Below are positions 52,049 to 60,519 of a DNA stretch of 64,000 bases, one piece after another. Source of the DNA: Cupriavidus pauculus. GTDB lineage: Bacteria; Pseudomonadota; Gammaproteobacteria; Burkholderiales; Burkholderiaceae. The DNA lies in the NCBI RefSeq assembly GCF_002858765.1, contig NZ_PJRP01000013.1:1-64000 (forward strand), read 5' to 3'. A program made the translations under genes and the position numbers. Numbering within the stretch: position 1 is the first letter of the stretch; each line of letters opens with the position of its first letter. Below the pieces are notes generated by a model. The model saw only the letters and a list, made by a program, of their open reading frames with translations, had not been told where the DNA came from and ran no database searches.

Positions 52049-53707
52049 ATGCTGAATCCGATACCGGAACGACAATGGGACACGCGCCGCACCGAGAAGC
52101 GGCGCCGCCAGGACCTGGGCGCGAAGATCGCCACGGGCAAGGTGGTGCCCACCGGCGACATCGTGCGCTTTCTCGAAACCATCACCGCGCCCGGCGACCG
52201 CGTGGTGCTGGAGGGCAACAACCAGAAGCAGGCCGATTTCCTGTCGCGCGCGCTGGCCGAAGCCGATCCGTCGCACGTGCATGACCTGCACATGATCATC
52301 CCGAGCGTGAGCCGGGTGGAACACCTGGACCTGTTCGAGCGCGGCATCGCCCGCAAGCTCGACTTTGCCTACGCGGGCGCCCAGAGCGTGCGGATCTCGC
52401 AGTTCCTGGAAGACGGGCTGCTAGAAGTGGGCGCCATCCACACCTATATCGAGCTGTATTCGCGGCTCTATGTCGACCTGACGCCGCAAATCGTGCTCAC
52501 GGCCGGCTACAAGGCCGACCGCGACGGCAATCTGTACACCGGCCCCAGCACCGAGGATTCGCCGGCCCTGGTGGAAGCCGCCGCGTTCCGCGACGGCATC
52601 GTGATCGCCCAGGTCAACGAGATCGTCGACGACCCGGCCGACCTGCCGCGCGTGGACATCCCGGGCTCCTGGATCGATTACGTGGTGCAGTCCGACAAGC
52701 CGTTCTTCTGCGAACCGCTGTTCACGCGCGACCCGCGCCTGATCAAGCCGGTACACATCCTGATGGCGATGATGGCCATCCGCGGCATCTACGAGCGCCA
52801 TAACGTCCAGTCGCTGAATCACGGCATCGGCTTCAACACCGCCGCCATCGAACTGATCCTGCCCACCTACGGCGAGCAGCTGGGCCTGAAGGGCAAGATC
52901 TGCAAGTACTGGACGCTGAATCCGCACCCGACGTTGATCCCGGCCATCGAATCCGGCTGGGTGGAAAGCGTGCACAGCTTCGGCAGCGAACTTGGCATGG
53001 AAGACTACGTGGCCGCGCGGCCCGACGTGTTCTTCACCGGCCGCGACGGCAGCATGCGCTCGAACCGCGCGCTGTGCCAGCTGGCCGGCCAGTACGCGGT
53101 GGACCTGTTCATCGGCTCCACGCTGCAGATCGACGGCGACGGCCATTCGTCGACGGTCACGCGCGGCCGGCTGTCCGGCTTCGGTGGCGCGCCGAACATG
53201 GGCCACAACCCCGGCGGCCGCCGCCACGCCACGCCCGCTTGGCTGGACCTGATCGAAACCGACGACCCGCTGGCCCGGGGCCGCAAGCTTGTGGTGCAGA
53301 TGGTGGAAACGTTCCAGGCCGGCGGCAAGCCGACCTTCGTGGAATCGATGGATGCGGTGCAGGTGGCCAAGGACAGCGGCATGCCGCTGGCGCCGGTCAT
53401 GATCTACGGCGACGACGTCACGCACGTGCTGACCGAGGAAGGCATCGCCTACCTGTACAAGGCACGCTCGCTCGAAGAGCGGCGCCGCATGATTGCCGCC
53501 GTGGCCGGCGTCACGCCGATCGGCATGCGGCACGATCCGGCCACCACGCGCCAGATGCGCAGCGACGGCCTGATCGCGCTGCCCGAAGACCTGGGCGTGC
53601 ATCGCGCGCAGGCCACGCGATCGCTGCTGGCCGCGCGCAGCATGGCCGACCTGGTGGAATGGTCGGGCGGCCTCTATAACCCGCCCGCCCGCTTCAGGAG
53701 CTGGTAA
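52049..53707 (+). CDS. mdcA: Malonate decarboxylase alpha subunit (acetyl-S-ACP:malonate ACP transferase)
   Basis: A 552-residue CoA-transferase-fold protein. MdcA exchanges malonate for acetate on the acyl carrier MdcC. Landmarks: NPIPERQWDTRRTEKRRR at the N-terminus, GDRVVLEGNNQKQADF, NHGIGFNTAAIELILPTYGE and RLSGFGGAPNMGHNPGGRRH. The length is typical. GGAGACGTC precedes the ATG, and its stop overlaps mdcB by 1 base. It is the first of seven tightly packed mdc genes. Confidence 0.97.
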   Translation: MLNPIPERQWDTRRTEKRRRQDLGAKIATGKVVPTGDIVRFLETITAPGDRVVLEGNNQKQADFLSRALAEADPSHVHDLHMIIPSVSRVEHLDLFERGIARKLDFAYAGAQSVRISQFLEDGLLEVGAIHTYIELYSRLYVDLTPQIVLTAGYKADRDGNLYTGPSTEDSPALVEAAAFRDGIVIAQVNEIVDDPADLPRVDIPGSWIDYVVQSDKPFFCEPLFTRDPRLIKPVHILMAMMAIRGIYERHNVQSLNHGIGFNTAAIELILPTYGEQLGLKGKICKYWTLNPHPTLIPAIESGWVESVHSFGSELGMEDYVAARPDVFFTGRDGSMRSNRALCQLAGQYAVDLFIGSTLQIDGDGHSSTVTRGRLSGFGGAPNMGHNPGGRRHATPAWLDLIETDDPLARGRKLVVQMVETFQAGGKPTFVESMDAVQVAKDSGMPLAPVMIYGDDVTHVLTEEGIAYLYKARSLEERRRMIAAVAGVTPIGMRHDPATTRQMRSDGLIALPEDLGVHRAQATRSLLAARSMADLVEWSGGLYNPPARFRSW

Positions 53708-54618
53708 TGGCCGCGCTTGCCCCCCTTCCATCGGCCGCATATCCCGACTTCGCGCCGTCCGGCCTGGCAGGCGCCATCGGTGACCTGGCCGTGGCCGTGC
53801 TGGTGGACGAAGCCACGCTGGCCCCCAAGCCCGGCCTGGTGGACGCACGCGGCAACGGCGCCCACGCCGACATGACGCTGTCGCTGATGATCGCCTCGGC
53901 GCACAGCCTGGGCGACCACTTCGCGGCCATGGCGCTGGCCGGTCAGCAGGCGCGCCGGATCGACGTGGCGCTGCGCGAGCGGCTTGGCGCGCTGGGCCGC
54001 GAAGCCGAGGCCACCATGCTGCGTGCCACCGGCGGCGTCAACACGCATCGCGGCGCGATCTGGGCGCTGGGCCTGCTGGCCGGTGCGGCGGGCTGGCTGG
54101 GCAAGACGCGCGACGCCGTGCCCAACGCCAAGGCCATCGCGCAGATGGCCGCCGTGATCGCCCGCCTGACCGACCGCCATCGCCCGGTTCACACCGGCAA
54201 CAAGGGCGAACTGGCACGTGCCGCCTACGGGGTGGGCGGCGCGCGCGAGCAGGCCGAGGCCGGCTTTCCGCACGTGATGGGCATCGGGCTGCCGATGCTG
54301 CGCGAGGCCCGCGCACGCGGCGATGCCGAGCCCACGGCGCAGGTCAACGCGCTGCTGGCCATCATGGCGCGGCTCGACGACACCTGCGTGCTGGCACGCG
54401 CCGGCCGTGCCGGACTGGCTGATGTGCAGGCCGGCGCCGAAGCCGTGCTCGACGCCGGCGGCATCGGCACGCTCACCGGGCGCCGGCGCCTGCATGAACT
54501 CGAAGCGGCGATGCACGCACGCCATGCGTCGCCGGGCGGCAGCGCCGACCTGCTGGCCGCCACCCTCTTTCTTGATCGGCTTGGCGGGCTTTCGGCCACG
54601 CCCTCTGGAGAACACTGA
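53707..54618 (+). CDS. mdcB: Triphosphoribosyl-dephospho-CoA synthase
   Basis: A 303-residue CitG-family protein that makes the precursor of the MdcC prosthetic group, 2'-(5''-triphosphoribosyl)-3'-dephospho-CoA, from ATP and dephospho-CoA. Family segments: VDEATLAPKPGLVDARGNGAH, GGVNTHRGAIWALGLLAG, and NKGELARAAYGVGGAREQAEAGFPH, each partly. Start overlaps mdcA's stop by 1 base with AGGAG upstream; its stop overlaps mdcC. Confidence 0.95.
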   Translation: MAALAPLPSAAYPDFAPSGLAGAIGDLAVAVLVDEATLAPKPGLVDARGNGAHADMTLSLMIASAHSLGDHFAAMALAGQQARRIDVALRERLGALGREAEATMLRATGGVNTHRGAIWALGLLAGAAGWLGKTRDAVPNAKAIAQMAAVIARLTDRHRPVHTGNKGELARAAYGVGGAREQAEAGFPHVMGIGLPMLREARARGDAEPTAQVNALLAIMARLDDTCVLARAGRAGLADVQAGAEAVLDAGGIGTLTGRRRLHELEAAMHARHASPGGSADLLAATLFLDRLGGLSATPSGEH

Positions 54619-54926
54619 TGGAACAGCTTCGTTTTGAATACGCCGCCGGCGCGCCCGCCTCGCACCGCGTGCTGGTGGGCGTGGTGGGCTCGGGCGACCT
54701 GGAAGTCATCATCGAACCGGGCGAAGCGGGCAAGACCTCGATCGATGTGACCACGTCGATCAACGGATACGGCCGCGTCTGGGATGCCCAGCTCAACCGC
54801 GTGTTCAGTGCCGAACCGCGCGCGGCGATGAAGATCCGCATCCACGACTTCGGCGCCACGCCCGGTGTGGTGGGCATGCGCCTGGCCGAAGCCTTTGAAG
54901 CCCTCGACGGCAAGGAGCCGACATGA
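54618..54926 (+). CDS. mdcC: Malonate decarboxylase acyl carrier protein (delta subunit)
   Basis: A 102-residue carrier protein. The Ser that takes the phosphoribosyl-dephospho-CoA arm is S25, in VGVVGSGDLEV, the conserved motif of MdcC. The N-terminal LRFEYAAG and C-terminal MKIRIHDFGATPGVVGMRLA are also typical. It carries acetyl and malonyl groups between MdcA and the MdcDE decarboxylase. Overlaps mdcB (3') and mdcD by 1 and 4 bases. Confidence 0.96.
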   Translation: MEQLRFEYAAGAPASHRVLVGVVGSGDLEVIIEPGEAGKTSIDVTTSINGYGRVWDAQLNRVFSAEPRAAMKIRIHDFGATPGVVGMRLAEAFEALDGKEPT

Positions 54927-55777
54927 CCCGCGCCGCCATGCTCTCACGCGACAGCTTTGTCGAACTCGGCGCACGCGAACGCGCCCGGGCCCTGCTGGAC
55001 CCGGGCACCTTCCGCGAACTGGCCGGCCCGTTCGATGGCCTGACCTCGCCGTGGCTGGAACGCCAGGGCGTGGTGCCGCAGGGCGACGACGGCGTGATCG
55101 TCGCCAAGGGCCGTATCGACGGGAAGCCCGCCGTGATCCTGGCCATCGAAGGCGCGTTCCAGGGCGGTAGCCTGGGCGAAGTGGGCGGTGCCAAGATCGC
55201 CGGCGCGCTGGAACTGGCCGCCGACGACAACCGCCGCGGCGTGCCCACGCGTGCCGTCATCCTGTTCGAGACCGGTGGTGTGCGCCTGCAGGAGGCCAAC
55301 CTCGGGCTGGCCGCGATTGCCGAGATCCACGCCGGCATCGTAGACCTGCGTCGCTACCAGCCCGTGATCGGCGTCATCGCGGGCCAGGTGGGCTGCTTCG
55401 GCGGCATGTCGATTGCCGCCGGCCTGTGCAGCGCCCTGGTGGTCACGCGCGAGGCGCGCCTGGGCCTGAACGGCCCGGCCGTGATCGAGCAGGAGGCCGG
55501 CGTGGGCGAATACGATTCGCGCGATCGTCCGTTCATCTGGGGTCTGACCGGCGGCGAGCAACGCCACGCCACGGGCCTGGCCGACCGCTATGTCGACGAC
55601 GACGCGGCCGAGATCCGCGACGTCGTGGCCGCGCTGGCCACCGCACCCGTGCAGGACACCGCACGCAGCGAGCGCTACGCCGACTATCTGCAACGCATCG
55701 CCGCCTACACGGCCGGCGATACCGTCCATCAACCGGACCCGGCCGCCGTGCGCCGCCTGTATGGAGAACGTCAATGA
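54923..55777 (+). CDS. mdcD: Biotin-independent malonate decarboxylase beta subunit
   Basis: A 284-residue crotonase/carboxyltransferase-fold subunit, one half of the decarboxylase that converts malonyl-S-MdcC into acetyl-S-MdcC and CO2. Landmarks: DSFVELGARERARALLDPGT, ALELAADDNRRGVPTRAVIL, FETGGVRLQEANLG, and GCFGGMSIAAGLCSALVVTR. AAGGAG precedes the ATG. It overlaps mdcC and mdcE by 4 bases each, which supports fixed co-production with MdcE. Confidence 0.96.
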   Translation: MTRAAMLSRDSFVELGARERARALLDPGTFRELAGPFDGLTSPWLERQGVVPQGDDGVIVAKGRIDGKPAVILAIEGAFQGGSLGEVGGAKIAGALELAADDNRRGVPTRAVILFETGGVRLQEANLGLAAIAEIHAGIVDLRRYQPVIGVIAGQVGCFGGMSIAAGLCSALVVTREARLGLNGPAVIEQEAGVGEYDSRDRPFIWGLTGGEQRHATGLADRYVDDDAAEIRDVVAALATAPVQDTARSERYADYLQRIAAYTAGDTVHQPDPAAVRRLYGERQ

Positions 55778-56616
55778 GCGCCACGCCCGCACAACCTGCA
55801 CAAGCCGCCATGAGCCGGGGCGAGACCTGGCTGGCCGCCCTGAGCGGCAACGCCCCCCGGCTGCCCGGCTATCCGGCATCGGTGCAAGTGGCCGACGTGG
55901 AAACCGCCGGCCGCGCCGCGCGGCTGATCGCGGTGGTGCCCGATGCCGCCAGCCCCTTCCCACGCGCCCGCCAGGGCGAAGTAGGCCTGCTCGAAGGCTG
56001 GTCGCTGGCGCGCGCCGTGCATGACGCCGTGGCCGCCGACCGCGATCGTCCGGTCAAGCGCGCCATCGTCGCCGTTGTCGACACACCCAGCCAGGCCTAT
56101 GGCCGCCGCGAGGAGGCCTTCGGCATTCACCAGGCCCTGGCCAGCGCGGCTGCCGCCTATGCCACGGCGCGACTGCAGGGGCATCCCGTGATCGCGCTGC
56201 TGGTGGGCAAGGCGATGTCGGGGGCCTTCCTGGCGCACGGCTACCAGGCCAACCGCATCCTGGCGCTGCGCGATCCGGGCGTACAGGTTCACGCGATGGG
56301 CAAGGAAGCCGCCGCCCGCATCACGCTGCGCAGTGTCGAAGACCTGGAGGCGTTTGCCGCCACCGTGCCGCCGATGGCCTACGACCTCAACAACTACGCC
56401 ACGCTGGGCCTGCTCTGGCGCACCGTCGCCGTACAGGAGGCCGCGGCGCCCACCGCGCAGGACCTGGCCGCTGTGCAGGGCCAGCTTGCCGAGGCGCTGG
56501 CCGACATCGACGCCGACCCGCAGCGCGACCTGCGCGGCCGGCAGCAAGGCCAGAACCGCAGCGCCACGCGGCAGGCCCGCGCGCTGCTGGCCAGCCAGTG
56601 GCAGGACCGCGACTGA
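55774..56616 (+). CDS. mdcE: Biotin-independent malonate decarboxylase gamma subunit
   Basis: A 280-residue carboxyltransferase-fold partner of MdcD. Landmarks: VVDTPSQAYGRREEAFGIHQ, VIALLVGKAMSGAFLAHGYQ (oxyanion-hole region), and VHAMGKEAAARITLRSVEDL. The start is fixed by the ATGA overlap with mdcD at 55774; the frame stays open upstream but that is mdcD sequence. There is a 1-base gap to mdcG. Confidence 0.95.
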   Translation: MSATPAQPAQAAMSRGETWLAALSGNAPRLPGYPASVQVADVETAGRAARLIAVVPDAASPFPRARQGEVGLLEGWSLARAVHDAVAADRDRPVKRAIVAVVDTPSQAYGRREEAFGIHQALASAAAAYATARLQGHPVIALLVGKAMSGAFLAHGYQANRILALRDPGVQVHAMGKEAAARITLRSVEDLEAFAATVPPMAYDLNNYATLGLLWRTVAVQEAAAPTAQDLAAVQGQLAEALADIDADPQRDLRGRQQGQNRSATRQARALLASQWQDRD

Positions 56617-56617
56617 C

Positions 56618-57277
56618 ATGCGCCTGCGACCGCACGACCTGATCTGGCTGCGCGATCCCGCGGCGCTCATCGCCACGGGAGACGTGCCGGACTGGGCCGA
56701 TGCGGACTGGCTGGCGCAGGCGCCGCTGGTGGTGCGCCGCGACCGGGACATCGCTGGGCGCATCGCCCGTATCCCGGTAGGCGTCCGGGGCCGCAGCCGC
56801 GCACAGCGGCACGCCGGCTGGATCGACGCCGACCAGTGCGCGACGGTGGTGTCGCCATTCGATATCGCGCGTGAAGGCTTCTGGCGCCTGCATCCACGCC
56901 GCGACGAGATTCCCGCGCTGCACGCACTGGACCCCATCGCCCGTCAACTCGGCGCACTTCCGCACCCGTGGGGCGTCACCGGCGCCGTGGGCTTCACGCT
57001 GGCCTCTGGCATCGACGTGCTTCACACCGGCAGCGATATCGACCTGCTGCTGGACGCCCCCGAGCGGCTTTCGGCCGCCACGCTGGCGGCGCTGCAATCG
57101 CTGATTTATACCGACACCGATGCCGATGTCGTGCGGCTCGACATCCAGGTGGCCACCCCGTACGGCGCCTTTGCGCTGCGCGAACGGCTGCGTACCGGGG
57201 GCCGCGTGCTGCTGAAGACCGACACCGGCCCCGTGCTCAGCGAAGACCCCTGGCGCGCCCCATGCCAACCCTGCTGA
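56618..57277 (+). CDS. mdcG: Holo-ACP synthase for malonate decarboxylase (phosphoribosyl-dephospho-CoA transferase)
   Basis: A 219-residue nucleotidyltransferase that joins the precursor arm to S25 of MdcC. The catalytic motif is GSDIDLLLDAP at 138-148, with the two Asp of GSDID as metal ligands. RPHDLIWL at the N-terminus and FDIAREGFWRLHP are family features. It starts 1 base after mdcE and overlaps mdcH by 16 bases. No ribosome site of its own is clear. Confidence 0.93.
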   Translation: MRLRPHDLIWLRDPAALIATGDVPDWADADWLAQAPLVVRRDRDIAGRIARIPVGVRGRSRAQRHAGWIDADQCATVVSPFDIAREGFWRLHPRRDEIPALHALDPIARQLGALPHPWGVTGAVGFTLASGIDVLHTGSDIDLLLDAPERLSAATLAALQSLIYTDTDADVVRLDIQVATPYGAFALRERLRTGGRVLLKTDTGPVLSEDPWRAPCQPC

Positions 57278-58185
57278 CCTTTCCCGGCCAGGGCGCGCAA
57301 CGCCCCGGCATGCTCCATATGCTGCCCGATCATCGGGCGGTGGCGCGCACGCTGGCCGAAGCCAGCGACGTGCTGGGCGCGGACATCCTGCGGCACGAAG
57401 ATGCCGCCCATCTGGCGTCCACGGTATCGGTGCAGCTTTGCCTGCTGGTGGCGAGCGTGGCCAGCGCGCGCGCGCTGCTCGACGACGGCGCCACGGCCCA
57501 TGCGGTGGCCGGGCTGTCGATCGGGGCCTACGCGGCGGCGGTCACCGCCGGCGTACTGCCGTTTGCCGATGCCGTGCGGCTGGTTGCGCAGCGTGGCAGG
57601 CTGATGGAAACCGCCTATCCCTCGGGCTATGGCATGACCGCGATCCTGGGCCTGGAACAAGGCCCGTTGGAGGCCGTGGTCGCCGCAGTGCATCGGCCCG
57701 GCATGCCGGTTTATATCGCCAACTACAACGCCGACACCCAGCTTGTCGTGGCGGGATCGGACGTCGCCATGGCGCGCGTGGCCGAGCTGGCACTGGCGGC
57801 GGGGGCTCGCACGGCGCAGCGGGTGGCGATTGCCGTGCCGTCGCATTGCGCGTTGCTGGACGAAGCCGCCGCGACGCTGCAGCGTGCGTTTGCCGACGTT
57901 CCATGCCGGCGTCCCACGCTGCGCTACTTCAGCGCCAGCGCGGCGCGCGAACTGCGCGACCCGGCCCGTATTGCCGACGACCTCGCTCGCAACATGGCGC
58001 TGCCAGTGCGCTGGCATGAAACGATGCTGCTGGCGCGTGCCTACAACATGCGGCTGGCGGTGGAAATGCCGCCCGGCAACGTGCTGACGCGGCTGTGCCA
58101 GCCACTGTTTCCACAGGCGGTGGCGCTGGCGGAAACGCGTGCGGACAGCGTGCGGCTGCTGATGGCGCGCGAGGCAGCAGACTGA
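57262..58185 (+). CDS. mdcH: Malonyl-CoA:ACP transacylase of malonate decarboxylase (epsilon subunit)
   Basis: A 307-residue FabD-like acyltransferase. Active Ser is S86 in GLSIGAYAA and active His is H195 in VPSHCALL. TFPGQGAQRPGM is the usual N-terminus. It charges apo-cycle MdcC with a malonyl group from malonyl-CoA so that the decarboxylase can start. Its start lies within mdcG (16-base overlap). It is the last mdc gene and faces a LysR gene across a palindrome. Confidence 0.95.
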   Translation: MPTLLTFPGQGAQRPGMLHMLPDHRAVARTLAEASDVLGADILRHEDAAHLASTVSVQLCLLVASVASARALLDDGATAHAVAGLSIGAYAAAVTAGVLPFADAVRLVAQRGRLMETAYPSGYGMTAILGLEQGPLEAVVAAVHRPGMPVYIANYNADTQLVVAGSDVAMARVAELALAAGARTAQRVAIAVPSHCALLDEAAATLQRAFADVPCRRPTLRYFSASAARELRDPARIADDLARNMALPVRWHETMLLARAYNMRLAVEMPPGNVLTRLCQPLFPQAVALAETRADSVRLLMAREAAD

Positions 58186-58221
58186 TCTTAGCGCCCTCTC
58201 CCACCTGCGGCTGATTGACGG

Positions 58222-58255
58222 TTTCTCCCCTCTCCCGCGCGGGAGAGGGGAGAAA
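58222..58255. repeat. Dispersed intergenic palindrome, copy B
   Basis: TTTCTCCCCTCTCCCGC is followed directly by its exact reverse complement, 17 bp each. It lies 36 bp after the mdcH stop and 10 bp before the LysR stop. The core arms are identical to copy A at 30252-30282. Confidence 0.85.
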
Positions 58256-58265
58256 TCCAGGGCGC

Positions 58266-59150
58266 CTACGTACGCGGTGTCTTCAGCGTCGCCTCCACGG
58301 CCTCCCGTAGCGCCTGCAGCAGCCGGCTGTCCTCGTCCGACTTGCGCAGCACCAGCGACATCTGCAGCACCGGCGCGTCCGGCCCCAGGCGGATGCGGCG
58401 CACCGGGTAGCGGTCGACCACGGTGGGGTCCATCAGTTGCACCACCGACACCCCCAGGCCCGCGCTGACCATCGCCACAATGGCCGTCACGCTGTCGAAT
58501 TCCATGGCGCTGCGCTTGTCCGGCAGCAGCCCGTGGACGTGGCGCGCCGCCATCGCCCCCGACACGGTGGCCCGGTCATAGCGAATCCAGTCGTAGCGCG
58601 CCAGCAGATCGGCCGGCGATTCGTTGCGGCTGCCCACGTCGGGCGGGGCGATCAGCATCAGTTCGCGGGTCGCCACTGGATACCAGCGCAGGCTGGCCAC
58701 ACGGCCCGATTCGGGGCGCGCCACCACTGCGGCATCAAGCTGGCCGGCCTTGACCATCTCCGTCAGGCCCGTGCTGCGGCCACGCAGCGGCTTGACCGTC
58801 AGACTCGGATAGCGCTCGCGCAGGTAGCGCAGCGTGCCGGGCAGCAGCACCGGCTGCATCGATTCGATCACCCCGAGCCGCACCGTGCCTTCCACCGCCA
58901 CGCTGGCCCGCCGGCGCAGCGTGTTCAGATGCCGCAGCCCGCCTTCCATCGACGTCGCCACCTCGCGCGCCAGCGCATTGGGCCGCACCTGCAGCCCGGA
59001 ACGGTCGAACAGCGGCTGCCCCAGGTACTGCTCCAGCTGCTTCATCTGCATGCTGACCGCGCTGGGCGTCAGGTGCATGGTGGCTGCCGCCGCCGCGAAC
59101 GAGCCTTCCTCGATCACGGCCGCCAGCGTGGCGAAGGTCTCCAACTTCAT
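58266..59150 (-). CDS. LysR-family transcriptional regulator
   Basis: A 294-residue LysR protein: winged helix at 1-60 (FATLAAVIEEGSFAAAAATM, LTPSAVSMQMKQLEQYLGQ) and effector domain from about residue 90 (VRLGVIESMQPVLLPGTLRY). The start is ATG 59150 with AAGGAA upstream, not the TTG at 59153. It is divergent from the TauD-type dioxygenase gene (139 bp) and most likely controls it; a small dyad TCCTT-ATC-AAGGA lies at 59157-59169 over its own ribosome site. It is not the MdcR type. Confidence 0.92.
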   Translation of the reverse strand: MKLETFATLAAVIEEGSFAAAAATMHLTPSAVSMQMKQLEQYLGQPLFDRSGLQVRPNALAREVATSMEGGLRHLNTLRRRASVAVEGTVRLGVIESMQPVLLPGTLRYLRERYPSLTVKPLRGRSTGLTEMVKAGQLDAAVVARPESGRVASLRWYPVATRELMLIAPPDVGSRNESPADLLARYDWIRYDRATVSGAMAARHVHGLLPDKRSAMEFDSVTAIVAMVSAGLGVSVVQLMDPTVVDRYPVRRIRLGPDAPVLQMSLVLRKSDEDSRLLQALREAVEATLKTPRT

Positions 59151-59289
59151 CAAGATTCCTTATCAAGGACGTCAAACAACGTCACTTTTTCTTGTTGCCG
59201 GGCAAGCATAGACTGGCTTCACGACGTCGCGCAAGGCTGCACAGCCCCCGTTCAAACCCTGGCCTGACCCGATAAAGAAGACGATTCCG

Positions 59290-60420
59290 ATGCCTGCACA
59301 ACGCCCCCAAGCCTGGCTCGCCGCCGATGCCCAGCGCGACACCTCCTGGATCCTGCGCCTGACCGCCGCCGATGTGGCCAGCTTCGACCACGCCCTGGCG
59401 CACGCCAAGGCCGTCGGCAAGGCCCCGCTGGACATGAGCCGTGACGACTTTCCGCTCGACGAAGGCGCCCGCCAGGCGCTGGCACGCGCCGTCGACCTCA
59501 CGCAGGGCCGCTGGGGCATGTGCCTGGTCAAGGGCTTCCCGGTGGATCGCTGGAGCGAGGACGACACCCGCCTGGCCTACTGGGGCATGGGCCTGCATAT
59601 GGGCGTGGCCCGCACGCAGAACCGCGCCAGCGATTTCATGAACGATGTGCGCGACGTGGGCGCGGCCTACAAGACCACCAATGGCCGCGGCTACAACACC
59701 AACGCCGGGCTCGACTTCCATACCGATTCGGGCGACATCGTGGGCCTGATCTGCCGCCGCGCCGCCAAGTCAGGCGGCGAGAGCAAGGTGCTCAGCTCGA
59801 TTGCCCTGCGCGATGCGGTGGCGCAGCGCCGCCCCGACCTGATCCCGGTACTGCAGCAGCCCTACTATTACAGCTACCAGGGCGCGCAGGACCCGTCGCA
59901 GCCGGACTACTACCCGCTGCCGATCCTGGGCAGCCACCCCTCGGCCTTCGCGTTCCGCATCAACCGCAAGAACGTGGTGGCCGCGCAGCGCGATTTCCCC
60001 GACGTGCCGCGCCTGACCACCGCGCAGACCGAGGCACTGGACCTGCTCGACACGCTGCTGAACGACCCCGAACTCTGCTTTGGCATGCAACTCGAACAGG
60101 GTGACATGCAGCTGCTGAACAACTACGTGACCGTGCATTCGCGCACCAACTTCGAGGACTACGAGGAATTCGACCGCAAGCGTCACCTGTTGCGCCTGTG
60201 GCTGGCGGTGCCCGGTTCGCAGCCGCTGCCCGATGACTGGGCCGTCTACTTCACCGATGTGCGCGCCGGCGCCGTGCGCGGTGGCCTGCGTGGCAGCGCG
60301 CGCAGCGCGGCGTTCGATACCTTCGAGAAACGCCAGGCCGCCACCCTGAGCATGCCACTGATGCCGTGGCCGGCCCATCCGGAAAGCCGCACCGCCGGCA
60401 CGGAGGCTACCACCGCCTGA
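59290..60420 (+). CDS. TauD/TfdA-family Fe(II)/2-oxoglutarate dioxygenase
   Basis: A 376-residue oxygenase. The iron ligands are H144 and D146 in GLDFHTDSGD and H283 in NNYVTVHSRTNF; R302 (or R298) should hold 2-oxoglutarate. It hydroxylates or cleaves a small substrate, with release of succinate and CO2. Substrate unknown; it is longer than TauD (283 residues). It is followed 99 bp later by a Bug gene, so uptake and oxidation may be linked. Controlled probably by the divergent LysR. Confidence 0.92.
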   Translation: MPAQRPQAWLAADAQRDTSWILRLTAADVASFDHALAHAKAVGKAPLDMSRDDFPLDEGARQALARAVDLTQGRWGMCLVKGFPVDRWSEDDTRLAYWGMGLHMGVARTQNRASDFMNDVRDVGAAYKTTNGRGYNTNAGLDFHTDSGDIVGLICRRAAKSGGESKVLSSIALRDAVAQRRPDLIPVLQQPYYYSYQGAQDPSQPDYYPLPILGSHPSAFAFRINRKNVVAAQRDFPDVPRLTTAQTEALDLLDTLLNDPELCFGMQLEQGDMQLLNNYVTVHSRTNFEDYEEFDRKRHLLRLWLAVPGSQPLPDDWAVYFTDVRAGAVRGGLRGSARSAAFDTFEKRQAATLSMPLMPWPAHPESRTAGTEATTA

Positions 60421-60519
60421 CCAGGCAGCAAGACGGCCGGCGCCCTCCGGCCGCGACATATCCCGCACGGCGCCCGCCTGACGAGGCGCCGGCTTCAAAA
60501 AGAGAAACGGAGACAACCC

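Noticed and set aside
58266..59150. The LysR gene after mdcH considered as mdcR
   Set aside because: Its N-terminus lacks the MdcR-type sequence, which the gene at 49676 has, and it is divergent from the dioxygenase gene, its more likely target.
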